Part shown: positions 45,831 through 58,048 of the stretch, piece after piece
Layout: each line of letters starts with the position of its first letter
Numbering within the stretch: position 1 is the first letter of the stretch
Position numbers and translations under genes: made by a program
From: Gymnogyps californianus
Taxonomy: Eukaryota; Chordata; Aves; Accipitriformes; Cathartidae
DNA: 64,000 nt
Reading direction: 5' to 3'
Assembly: GCF_018139145.2 (NCBI RefSeq)
Contig: NC_059500.1
Location: 19,158,101 to 19,222,100, forward strand
The notes under the pieces: generated by a model
Seen by the model: only the letters and a program-made list of their open reading frames with translations
Databases searched by the model: none
What the model was told of the DNA's origin: nothing

Positions 45831-48800
45831 GCTGCCCTGGTACTCCAGTATCAGGACATATGTGAATATAAAGATATGTATTTTGGGGCAGCAGTGCTAA
45901 CTCAAGCTCTTTTGTGCTACATGTATTTAAACAGTTTCTGTTAGCTCTAGCTCATTTATCTTGAAAACAACCACCTTTTTCTGTATTGAAAATTTGAGTG
46001 TTAGCCACCTGCCATGAGACTGGATAAATAATTTCAGATCTCTGCAAGAACAGTAAATGCTCAGTAAGTAAGAAAGAAAAAAAAATAGGGACATCATCTT
46101 TTTTTTACCATTTCTTCAGTGATACTCTTTAACATACCTTATCTGTTTAAATTCTACAGTTGTTACTAAGATGTTACTAAAGAATCACAGGAAAATGGAA
46201 AACACCACATCACACAACAGGACAGAAGGAGTAGATCTGCTTAGCATACTTTCTGAAGATTAGCTCATCAATCCTCTAATTTTTTTAACAAGAAGTGATG
46301 AGGTAAGAGGAAAATACCTGAATATTTGAGAAACTTCATACTCACAGAAGTATCTCAAATCATTTGCAACTTCCAAACCACCTTGATTCATATTTAAACA
46401 TTACATAATATACTTGTGTTTGCAATAAGTCACTTACATGGAAGAACAAGGACTCAGATAAGATTTCAGCAAGAATTAAACCTCTGGACACAGAAGCAGT
46501 CTTCGTCTCTACACACTACAGACAGAGAAAGACAGTTTCATGATGGAACATTACCAGCCTACAGTTTCATGTCACTTCAAGTATTTTAATGCAGCATGAG
46601 TTGCTGCCACTGTAAATACTAGACCCGTTCTGTCTCTGTTTCCTCATTATCATGCTGCTTTCCATCTCTTTTCCCTTTCTGTGATAGCATGAGTATTTTT
46701 TAGGCCAAACATGTAAAAGTTATCCGGACCAAAATAACTTAAAGCAACGGGAGGATAACCTGTTCTCCTCTTAATGTGCCCTGCTTCCTTTGTCTGGTTT
46801 CAATAAACACTGAGTTGTGCAGGCATAGGGGAAAGTCTGTGCAGAGGCGAGAAGTGACCCCCTGTAAGTGAGGAAAAGATCAGGATTATAACTTTTAGCA
46901 ATAGTATTGAATTAAAGTGGTTGTGAGACTATAATGTAACTAGATTATCTAATATTTTGGAGCAAGGTTAGTTTTTAATAAGTTTTCACTTAAGTCCAAA
47001 ATAAATTTACTTTTGACGTTTATTCCCATGACTTTCCAAGGACAGCCAGAAGTCAAAACTACAGTAACTTTATACAATTGAATAGTTTTAAAAATAACTG
47101 TAATGTCAATGTTCACACAACAATTGCTTTCTAGCAATGGGAAGCAATGTTGTTTCTTGGAGACCAATACAAACAAAAGCAATTCAAATCCTATGCAATA
47201 AAACAGTCTGTGAAATCTTTCCAGTAATTTCAAAATACTAACTGTATTTATTAACTATTTATTTCCACTCATCATAGAAACAATCACAGAATAAACTGAA
47301 ACAAACCCTTTGTTAAAGATGAATCACTTTTTGCAAGTTTGGGAGAAAATTCCACCGTACTTCACAGCACTCTGTACCTACATACACCCAGCCTCCATCA
47401 CAGCAGTAGAAGAGGTTCTCTGGCTTCACTCCTTGGTGAGGCAGGGCAGCTCTGTACAGGGCCCAGGAAGACCTACAGCATCCCAAGGGAAGTTTTTCTT
47501 CCTGTTGATACAGAATCACATTACAATAGAATAATTTAAACCAGCATTTTACAGACTAACAGCAAATTCTGGTTCAAAATGTTACAGTCCTCAGCTGTCT
47601 TCCTCACCAGTTTATTGCTTACCAGCAGCCACTCTAGTACAGGGGAAAACACGTCCATGCCCAGCAGCTTCAGTTCAGCCGTTAACAAATTAGTGCAGAG
47701 GACAGCAGGCTAGCTTAGACTGTGAAAAGTAATTTGGGGACAGTATAGACTTGCAGCCTTGCTTGTTTAGAAGCACAACCCACTATCTCATCTACTAAAC
47801 GCATAGTGAGCTGGTTATTTATAAGCTGTTCACTAGCCACTAGAAGAATGTAAACAGTTGACTCAAAGAGTTACACTGTTTCATTTTGTTATTTCAATCA
47901 CAGCTCAAAACACCTAGGACACCACTTCATCCTAAAGAATTAAGTTTGCCTACAGAAGTATAAAAGCAATGGGCTGGGAGAGGGGATCTTTTGCTTTACC
48001 ATACATGTGACGTTACCTTTCATGTGAGATTACATATATCTCACACAAAAATAAGAGGAGTTATGGAGTTAAAAGTTAGATAATACCACATTATAAGAGC
48101 ACTGATACATGCACAAGCATTAGAAGTTAACCACAAAAAGACACATCTACTGACCAAGGGAATGGACAAACTGAGGTTCAGGAGTCTAATTGTGATGCAA
48201 CACTAAACCTCAGTAAGACCAGCCAACACTCCCTGATGCACAAAGAGAAGCAAACAAAAAACAGAGCAGCCACAGCTGCCCACCCCTCCTCACCCTCTTA
48301 TCAGGTGAAAAATCAGTTAGTATGTCTCTCCTGCACCCTTTTCCACACCTCAGGGCAGAAGTGGCTTTATTACTGATATGTCAAGCTTCAACAGCTGCTA
48401 TGTCAGCATCTCAGCTTGGACTACTTGAGAAAGAAGCAGGAGGGAGAGCTGCAGGGGAAGGATAATCTCTGAAGCCATTTAATTTTCATTCATCTTGCTG
48501 GAAGAGAGAGCACTTACAGAAGTAATTTTAGTTTTCTGAACATCTTTCTCCCTCTGCCTTCAAGCAGCTTTTTTTTCCCCAAATACAAGGCAGTGTCTAA
48601 CTCTTCCTGTGCATTTCTACAGCACTTTCAGCACCTATTGCGGTAATAAAAATTAAACTTCTGAGGAGGAGCAAAGCCCTAAAGCAGCAAAACTGAGTAG
48701 AACAATTGCCAATAAGTAGTTCACCCAGCCATCACAGGGTTACAAATATTTGAAAAATCTGAGTAGCTCATGTTTCTATCCAAGTTTGCCCTGTAGTCAT

Positions 48801-50013
48801 GAGTTTAATTCAACAGGTTAGTTACACTATGCCCTTTTATTTTTACACTAGCTTTAAGAACTTGGTGGGGTTTATTTGAATAAGATACAGCTTCATCAAT
48901 CAAAACATGTTAATAACTAGACTAAAATCAAGAGCTTCCCAGTTCATCACGCAGCACTTAATTGTTGCCTTGCCTTCCCAGAGGATACTTTTTCCCTTTA
49001 CACTCTTTCCATCTATTCAGCTGAGTGACTCATCCCCTCAGCATGAAAAGAATTCAAGTTTATACACAGGAATCCAAAGAGTTTTATCCAAGTCCTAATT
49101 TCTTTTAAACAGAAGAGTAGTAGTAGAAAGATGCAACTTCCTCCCTTTTGCAGCAGTGAAAGGGCTTTATTTCCCATCACACATTATTTCTCCTACCTCA
49201 ATTGGTAGACTATCCCTACTCAGCAGTCTTCATAATCATCTATATCTCAAATCATATTTCTAAAGAAGCCTGTAGCTACCAAAATTGTTCTGATTTTACT
49301 TGGTCTGACATCTTTGATAGCTGATGCATCTAACTGGCTGTTCGACACAGCTGGGAGTTAACAAGGGTCTTCATTCACCCTTCCAAAATCTGTCCCTGGG
49401 AGAGATTACATACCCATTCTGGAGACATTAAGCATTTCTCCAAAAACTTTTCTGTAAAATACCACAAACTAACAATAGTGATGTTCTGCTGGGATTGTTT
49501 TAGAGGGAAAAAAAATGCTAATTTTTCTGAAGGAAACTCTTCTACTGAAAAAGAATCAGTTGTTACAGAGATTTCACTATGTTATGGCCTCAAAAATGTA
49601 TTCGTATATTTTATTCATATACTATTCATATATCATATATTAAATGTAATAATGTACAAAACATATTTTAATATAAAGAGATATATATGCCAAAGTTAGT
49701 GTGATTTACTGCACACACATCCAAGACAGCGGTAGATAATCTGAAGAGGCTCCTACTACAGCTGTACCTCATTCAATGTAAGCTAATTTTCTCTGCTGCA
49801 AGGGCTGAACTCTGTGACCACAGTACAGACGACCCTTTAGAGAGCTGCCAGATTAAAAACTCTGAGTACAATGCATGGAGTTTTTAATCGTGTATTTCTC
49901 CAAAAGTTGGGATACTTTAATTTTAAAAATTATTTTGACAATGAGAAAAAATTCCTGCAGCTCAAGCAGAAATTACTGTAACATCAAAGTACATCAGCGA
50001 TCATATTTCAGTG
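45831..50013. other. No gene recognised; AT-rich sequence
   Basis: About 4.2 kb without recognised repeats or exons. Open frames near 47310-47539 (both strands) have no domain and are treated as chance. AT-rich (ATATAT-like) sequence lies at 49600-49690. It ends in the left duplication cagtg (50009-50013). Confidence 0.5.
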
Positions 50014-51092
50014 TGTGCTGGGTTGACCCTGGCTGGATGCCAGGTGCCCACCAAAGCCGCTCTATCACTCCCCTCCTCAGCTGGGCAGGGGAGAAAAATA
50101 AAACGAAAGGCTCGTGGGTTGAGATAAGGACAGGGAGATCACTCACCAATTACTGTCACAGGCAAAACAGACTCGACTTGGGGAAAAAAACTAATTTAAT
50201 TTATTACCAGTCAAATTAGAGCAGGATAATGAGAAGTAAAACCAAATCTTAAAATACCTTCCCCCCCCACCCCTCCCTTCTTCCTGGGCTCAACTTCACT
50301 CCTGAATTCTCTACCTCCTCCTCCGCAGTGGTGCAGGGGGACGGGGAATGGGGGCTGTGGTCAGTTCATCACACGTTGTTTCTGCTGCTCGTTCCTCCTC
50401 AGGGGGAGGACTCCTCACACTCTGCCCCTGCTCCAGCGTGGGGTCCCTCCCACAGGAGACAGTCCTCCATGAACTTCTCCAATGCAAGTCCTTCCCATGG
50501 GCTGCAGTTTTTCACAAACTGCTCCAGCGTGGGTCCCTTCCATGGGGTGCAGTCCTTCAGGAACAGACTGCTCCAGCGTGGGTCCCCCGCGGGGTCACAA
50601 GTCCTGCCAGCAAACCTGCTCCAGCCTGGGCTCCTCTCTCCATGGGGCCACAGGTCCTGCCAGGAGCCTGCTCCAGCATGGGCTTCCCATGGGATCACAG
50701 ACTCCTTTGGGCATCCACCTGCTCTGGCTGCAGGTGGATATCTGCTCCACCGTGGACCTCCATGGGCTGCAGGGGGACAGCCTGCCTCACCATGGTCTTC
50801 ACCATGGGCTGCAGGGGAATCTCTGCTCCGGCACCTGAAGCACCTCCTCCCCCTCGCTCCTCCCTCCAGCTGCAATTATGGCTGCACAGTAACTTTTCCC
50901 CCTTCTTAAATATGTTATCCCAGAGGCTCTACCACCGTTGCCGATGGGCTCGGCCTTGGCCAGCAGCGGGTCCATCTTGGAGCCGGCTGGCATTGGCTCT
51001 ATCAAACACAGGGGAAGCTTCTAGCAGCTTCTCACAGAAGCCACCCCTGTAGCCCCCCCACTACCAAAACCTTGCCACGCAAACCTGATACA
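50014..51092 (-). mobile_element. Solo LTR, family A copy 3 (ERVL-like)
   Basis: A 1079-bp LTR in minus orientation. On the plus strand it runs from TGTGCTGGGTTGACCCTGG to CAAACCTGATACA, with exact 5-bp duplications cagtg at 50009-50013 and 51093-51097. Minus-strand TATTTAAG is at 50905-50912 and AATAAA at 50200-50205. The minisatellite (about 5.3 units) is at 50430-50682. A C-rich run lies at about 50262-50276. Its 3' terminal segment is of the CAACCCAGCACA type, like family A copy 2. Long open frames on both strands (193 and 234 codons plus, 158 codons minus) reflect the GC-rich, stop-poor sequence. Confidence 0.92.
50430..50682 (-). repeat. 45-49 bp minisatellite inside LTR, about 5.3 units
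   Basis: Repeated CTCCAGCGTGGG(T) on the plus strand, equal to CCCACGCTGGAG on the minus strand, at roughly 45-49 bp spacing. The unit order and number match the copy at 39861-40113. Confidence 0.8.
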
Positions 51093-51097
51093 CAGTG

Positions 51098-52658
51098 GAT
51101 TGATCTTTTCTGAGACACAGTGACAAGATTGACAAATTGTTCTCAGACATAGACAAACAATGCTCATTGACTTCAAGGGGAACTATATGTTCCACACACC
51201 CCTAAAAACAAAACTGCTAGTTCTAAAGTAGAGACCTGATATAAATGATTTTGGGAATCTGGACACTGGAAATAACTGTTCATATTCCCATAAGTCATCC
51301 TTAAGTCTCGGCACAAGTAGATGTCACAATCACAATTACCAATATTACAGATACTAAACCCCAGATTTTTTTGTTGGTACTTGAATTTTTCTAAAACAGG
51401 TACATGACAAGTCTGTAACTGTGACAGCATTAATACTAAGTTTCTGGGTTTCTATAAATATATACACATAGGTAAATACAAGTGTGTGTGATATATTCTT
51501 GCACACACTTAGTCACATGCCTTAATACAGCTTACACCATTGCATACCAAAAATATAGACAATAAATAGCTTTATACAAGTAATACCACACTGGGCAAAG
51601 GATTATATAATCACTAAATATGCAGAGCCGTGGTCCCAAAAGGTTAAAAAATTTAATGTCAGGTGAAGGAAAGGAGCTGGAACAGAGGCACAGACAGGTG
51701 TGTCATAACAGACACCAGCTCCCCTTTTCCACAGTTGCTAAACGCTCTGTAATACACTAACTGCTATCTTCTGTTACCTTTTATAAAGGTTTGCTTGCCA
51801 AATGTCCACCCTATATAATGCATATTTAAAACACTCCTCGCACCTCTGATGGCGAATGCAATTATGAGGAATCCAGACTCACTCTTTTTGGATCGTTCAT
51901 TTAATACATACCTTTTGAAAATAAAAATTTGAGCCAAAGGACATATTCAAAATAACATCTACCTAAAGGTACTCACAAAGTGTACTTGTTACATGGTTAG
52001 GAGACATTATCTAACTATACAGGGTTTGGTTTTTTGATTTTGGTTTTAATTTGACCTCTCTGCCAAACCCAAGGTAAAGTTAATGAATAAGGAAACAGAT
52101 TTTATTTTTAATGCCTTCAAAATCAAAGAACCAGGGATTAGATTAAGAGCAAGAATCAGCAATAACACAGTAAACTGTTGGAAAAGATAATGCACCAGTT
52201 CGTTTCAGCACTGAACAAGAAGCAAAAAATAGTGAAGAAATAAAAGAGAAGATTTATTACAGACAGAAACAGCAAAATGAAAGGAGGAAAAGCTCTCCAC
52301 ATCAGTAATAATAAACAACTTTCTCTGCCTGTCTTGTAGAATATATGAGTCAGTTAATATCAGTGTGACAATTCAAAGGCAGGAAATATCAGCGTTTTCC
52401 AAATATTGTATCTTCAGGTTTTTTCTCAGCTCTAAGCAAAGTTTCATTTTTATACATATATCGTGTATAAGTCTATCATTCAGGGACTGATCCTTAGAGT
52501 TGGGATCTGATCCACAGAGCTGTGCACAAAGCAAGGTATTAAGCAGTGTCATGTGTGTAAAATATACAAAAATCTTAAATACATTATTTCACACACTTTT
52601 CCAGCACTAATACAAAAATAGTGCAATTCTTTCTAACTGTAGTGTGCTGTTATGTTAC
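51098..52658. other. No gene recognised; AT-rich sequence
   Basis: No repeat family is recognised. It borders the candidate exon that starts at 52659. Confidence 0.5.
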
Positions 52659-52788
52659 CTTGTTGTGCTTTCCCGGATGCTCCATTTGCCCTGAAATCTA
52701 AGAGATTATTTTCCAGTGGTGACATATTGGTGACTAGAGGTGACAGAGGTGAGAAGAAAGAAGAGTTCTGAGGCAGGCTAGTATTTGC
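52659..52788 (-). other. Weak candidate coding exon, identity unknown
   Basis: On the minus strand an open frame of about 43 codons lies between a possible acceptor (TTATCACAAG then GCAAATAC, exon start 52788) and a possible donor (CAACAAG then GTAACA, exon end 52659). The peptide is Ser/Pro/Leu/Asn-rich and contains SSFFSPLSPLVTNMSPLEN and LLDFRANGASGKAQQ. An alternative acceptor (GCCTCAG) would start the exon at 52767; both choices keep the same frame. I do not recognise the protein. The pyrimidine tract is modest, and an open frame of this size is not rare by chance, so this is only a lead. Confidence 0.2.
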
Positions 52789-53871
52789 CTTGTGATAAGA
52801 GTTAAATGTGAGATTACAGAAGCACTAAGTATGATCCTACTGGTCAATCCTGACTTCTTCCTCTCCTTAACAAGTACTATAATTATCAATTGTGTTGACC
52901 ATGTTTTACACTTCTTTGAGAATGCAAGTAATCTCTTGGAAAAATGTTAGATATTTTTGCTTTATTTAAAATAAACCAGGTTTGTCCCACCTTCTAAATT
53001 CAAGTAAGACAGCTAAAATATTAAAACATGATCAATATTTATTTAATAGGTATTAGTGAACAATTGTAAAAAAATCCTTTAGAGAATCTGATGCATAGAC
53101 TAAATTAATCATCAGAGGAATGCCTTTATTATAGTATTAAATTATATTTCAAGACTAAGTCTTTTTCCTCAGTTCCTGATTTAGGGTATTTTAATGGATT
53201 ATTTACCTTGAGAAGAAATCCAGTTTAATCTGTGATTAAAATGGAAAGAGATTACAAATAATCAAACTATACTTTTACAGTTTTAAAAGTAGTGATATGT
53301 TTACAGTGATAAATTGCATCCAATTTTGGCTATTAGCTTACTCTTCTGAAAGAGATCTCTTAATTAGGGAAACTGAGACCATTAAAGAAACCATTTGTTT
53401 GTTTTCACGTGTCTGTCTGGTGAGTTGAATATTGACTTTTGCAAAGCAGTTCATTTTAGTCATCTAGCCTGGCAGCCAAAATTCTATTGCTTTTGTTTAT
53501 TATTAGGAGCTTCAAACTAAATAATAATGACCTTTTGTGTGAACAAAAGCAAATGTTGACTGTGTGATAGCCATAAACAAAATATCATTTGGTCAGAGAC
53601 AGCACAAATGCTCATAACTTGTTTTACACTTATTCACCTGGCTTTCACCATGACTGTAACAAAAACCTCCAAAACAAACCACAAAAGTTTCTCAGAAATT
53701 CCCTGCAGAGTAATGTTTTTCTTACCCACATATGTAAACTAATATACTTTCTTCAATGTGAAAACTGTCCCTATAGCATAGTCATCATTATGTAGCTCTG
53801 TCTGCATTGGAATAAAACAATGTTTTAAGCACAGAGTGAATTGCCAAAGGGCATTCCAGGCTAAAATCACA

Positions 53872-53903
53872 GCATTCATCTCGCATTCATCTTGCATTCA
53901 TCA
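53872..53903 (+). repeat. Tandem repeat, 11-bp unit, about 2.9 copies
   Basis: GCATTCATCTC, GCATTCATCTT, GCATTCATCA: a short minisatellite with one or two differences between units. Confidence 0.85.
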
Positions 53904-55358
53904 GCAGAATTTTAGGATCACTACCTTACTGTAACAGCTACCTAAATTCCATTAGGACTCTTCTCTCTCCATAGAGAGGAAAGTCACACGTTTTCTATTT
54001 GCAAGAGAAGAAGCTTCAGAGAACTCCTGGGTAAACCAAGCATCTACTGAAGAACCCAGAACTGTCAGAGTAACATTATAGTGGTAAGTCTTTCAAACTT
54101 ACTAAGCATCTGTCCTTTGAGGTAATTTTGGAAAACAGTATATTCTGTTCTGTTATAAAATCATAATTTCAGTGAGATCCACATACAATGTTGTCTCCAG
54201 TGTAGCAGCAAAAGTATGGAACACTGTATTTTCATTAAATTTCTTTATATATGTGACATGACTATGATAAGGTTACTATCTCCACAGAGTGTATGTTTTT
54301 TCATCAAAAAAGAGCATTCAAAAAACAAAGCATTACCATTTTGCACCAAAAAGGCAGATTGTTTAAATTTTTTTTTTTCCCCAGAAAGTTGCAATTCTCT
54401 TCATAAAAGTGTTCTGATAGGTATTGTCCAAACCAGCATCCCACCCAGCTTCTGTTCCATTCCGTCCTGCTACCTTGTACATATCTGCATGGTCTGGAAG
54501 ACCTGGTGTGAACCTTCTGAATTATATGGCTAATTTTACCCACAGTGTGTGACGATGTAAATGCATAAAAATGGGGCAAAACGCAACTTTTAAAAAAGGT
54601 AACTAGTTGGATTATAACTTATACTGAAAAAAACTGAGATCTTTTCAACATGACACCTGATGATTAACTCTTACAATAGTTAAACTAGATTCTCATTACT
54701 TACTAATTTTATGAAATTTAGTGTTAATTATTTGCTATTCCAGTATAAGGCAAATCATGACTTAGCCAATTCTGCGTACCTCACAATAAAACCACCAAGT
54801 CCTAAGAAAATTAATTATTTAAATTTGTGTTTAAATTGGAGCTGCTTTTTAAAATGCTCCGATAATGTGTAAGGGTCTCAGACAGAAATTGTCCCATGAC
54901 TAGCTACTCATCTGTCATTTGTATAATCTTGCTTAATGAGTTTCTTCTTGAGATTTCATCTCTCTTCATGCACTTCTTTGCAACTCCCAGCTCCCACCAC
55001 AGTCTGTATTTGTAGCTGACAGACGTATCATATTGTTCCTCTAAGGCATTCTTAATAATCTTACACTAAACTGCATAGCCCCTGCTGATGCCTTTCCCAC
55101 TCACTGAGATGTCTTTTCACAAGAACAAGTTACTCTTGAACGAATATCAGTTTCTTTCCTTCAGTCTTAATAACCAAGTTGTTCTCTAAATTACTCTTTA
55201 AGTTAATATCAAGGGATTTTCTTCACAACAGATACTTACTTGAAAACGTTTTTCTGTTTTCCAATAACTTGCAATGTCATTAGGAATACAAATCAGAAGA
55301 CAGATGCTGTACCATTTCAATTTAAAGTAAACAATGAAAATAATTGCAAACTGATAAT

Positions 55359-55380
55359 GGGGGGGGGGGGGGGGAAGGGG
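55359..55380 (+). repeat. G16 homopolymer followed by AAGGGG
   Basis: A run of 16 G followed by AA and four G. It is a prime site for length variation and sequencing error. Confidence 0.9.
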
Positions 55381-58025
55381 CAAGAAATTATATTTTCTTT
55401 GCAGAATTGTTCCTGAGGGATTTATTATTCCTGTAGTAAAATTATATACTGAATTCAATTCAAGTATACTGAATATATCCAGATAGTATACAATGATTTA
55501 TTGTTGATAGAAAACATTGCTGCAAATGCCATATAGAAAGCCCTGAGTAGACAGATGCAGCTGGTAAAGTTTCAAGGGAATAAGAATCTCCTTGTTGAAA
55601 AGGAACAATAGATGGACAGGCATTCTGGGGGCAACATCTAACATTTTGCAGACCCATCAAACATTTTTCCAACCTATTCTAAAATTAAAAATAAACTGAC
55701 ATGCAGACACAGCACAGAATATTTTGAAAGATAATTTTTAACTTACTGAAAGCTTGGTCATCTCTCTAGTTTTTGATTTAATGGTGGTCACTAAAGCATT
55801 AGTAGTCATTAGAGAAGAAAAAAGCTCTGCATACTCATCATGTGATGCTGCTCTGCTCTCATCGCATGATGCCAATTTATTTCTTAAATACAGTAAAAGA
55901 TAGTTTACAATATATGAGATGGTTTTCTAATATTAATTCTTCATAGAAGTAATTGCCATAGCCTTCAGAAAGATATTGTCCTGTGGAACATCTCAACAAC
56001 CACAGCAGTTGTAATTGGCAAGGAAGGCATTTACAAGACAGTAGAAGTTGTGTTAAAATATGGCTAAAACTTGAATTAAGGGTTTGCACCTCTAGGCCAT
56101 AGTCTCATGAGCTCTTTAAACCAGCATACTGCTGCAGTGCTGCAAGTAGAAATAGTCCTGCACCTCTTGCTCCCATCACTCATTCCCACTTCTTTTTCTT
56201 ACACTCCCATTTTTGTGACTAGATACTGAACTGATATAGGTGAAAGCTAAATTCTTTTCTTTTGCATATTTAACTGAATTTTGGAGGGGGAAGAGGGCAA
56301 AAAACAAACAAACAAAAAAACCAAACCAAAAAACCAAAACCAAGAGCAGAACCCTGTGTAACATGTTTACGCTAAGTTTAAGGAAAATATTAATATATTC
56401 TCCCAAAGCTAATCATTGCTTAACTTCATTTGAATTGTTTGAAAAATAGAAGCCTTAGGAAAGAAAGTACAAAAACCTAAAGATCTGAATGACTTGCAGA
56501 CTCACCAATAATATTCAAATCAAAGAGTTCCTGATTCCTCTCTGATTTCTGGACCATGTTCATTCTCGCTATGTGTTTAACTTCATAGGCCAATGAGATA
56601 ATCCATTGCCTCACTCTAATGAGTTTTAAACACCAAAAAATATGCATACTTATTGCATTACATCCTGTGGTATCCTATTACATCGTTAATGCTCTTAACT
56701 GATATAAAATCTATATAAAATGAATATGAACTGTATAGATTTCACTTTTTAAAGCACATTTTAGCACTCAGCAGATTACTTATCAAAATCTATATGAGTT
56801 TTCATGTGACTCTTACAGGAAATAGCAGAACATGTCGCTAACTGTTCTATATGTCAATACCAAAAGCTGTTATTTTAATTCATTAGTACATTTTGCTTTC
56901 CTGTGAATTAAACCGTAAATAACATTGCCACTTTGAGTTACTTTGTTCACCTTTTAAGTGGTGAAAATTTGCCTTCTTAAAATTTTCATTCCATGTAAAG
57001 GAATATTGCTTCTTTCTGTATCTCATTTGGGGCAGAAAGACCTTGCTCAATATAGGCTGACAATGATATGAACTGGTTCAAACTGATTTACAGAGACGCC
57101 TGCCTGTCAATAACTCCAAATATTTTCTTAGTTGACTTAACACAAAACTGTGAAATACCTGTTTGAAGGAGCATGAGAATACCACACACGCTTTGCTGGG
57201 GTTTCAGTAAATGTAAACTTCAAAAAGAACTTTAAAAGGCACTTTACCCTATATTCAGTACAATTCCTGTGAGCACAAATTGAGCACAAATTCTTAGGAG
57301 AATACCAAGTCTGCATTCTAGTATTTAGTACTTACCACTGAGGCAACAGGACAATCTGACTTACAAAGATTAATTGTCTTCTTGTCATAAAATTAAGGAT
57401 AACAAAACAATCCTAATGTTATTTCATGTTATTAAGTCCCAGAGATTCATGCATACATACAATTTAAAGTTTGCCACTCTGTCATGATAACTTCTCTTCC
57501 TTCTGTCCTTTCTTCTTCCCATCCACTCACTGAACTCATATATATACAAGTTAAAAGAGAGGGTTACTTTATATCAAGGCTTTCAGCACAAAAGCATGTT
57601 GACACTGTATCCAGCTTACTAGGAACATCTTCAGGTTACCCAAAATGTACAAATGAAACACAGATAGTCACAAAGTGTCCAGCAGAAAATCTGAGGCATT
57701 TTTTGCAACTACTGAGCCCGTGCCTCCACTTGTCATTTAGAGGGATCACTCATTTTCCTTGGAGGTAAGAAAGACTGTCTTGGGCTTGTGATAGACAGGA
57801 TGCTCTTCATAAGAAACCTCATCTATGTGCAATACTGTTATAAATGTTAGGGGCTCTATATGGTCTTGAAAATCCTGAACGTGCCTTAACTCTTTTACCA
57901 AATTCATCAAATCTCTGTTTCATTACAGCAAGCGGGTCCAACAAACATCTGGACATGAGGACTTGCCACTGGTCTTTCAAGTACCAATAGAAATAAATAG
58001 ACAGAAGCCAGTTTACAAAAGTAAA

Positions 58026-58048
58026 GTACTTTTATTTTATAAAAGTAC
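58026..58048. repeat. Inverted repeat, 10-bp arms, 3-bp loop
   Basis: GTACTTTTAT, loop TTT, ATAAAAGTAC. AT-rich hairpin potential with no known role. Confidence 0.8.

Noticed and set aside
50328..51052. Overlapping open frames of 193 and 234 codons on the plus strand
   Set aside because: They run antisense through the GC-rich, stop-poor LTR and its minisatellite, with repeated low-complexity peptides and no known domain.
39388..51092. Family A LTRs at 39388 and 50014 as the two ends of one 11.7-kb provirus
   Set aside because: They are in opposite orientation and each has its own exact target duplication (agcat, cagtg), so they are independent solo LTRs.
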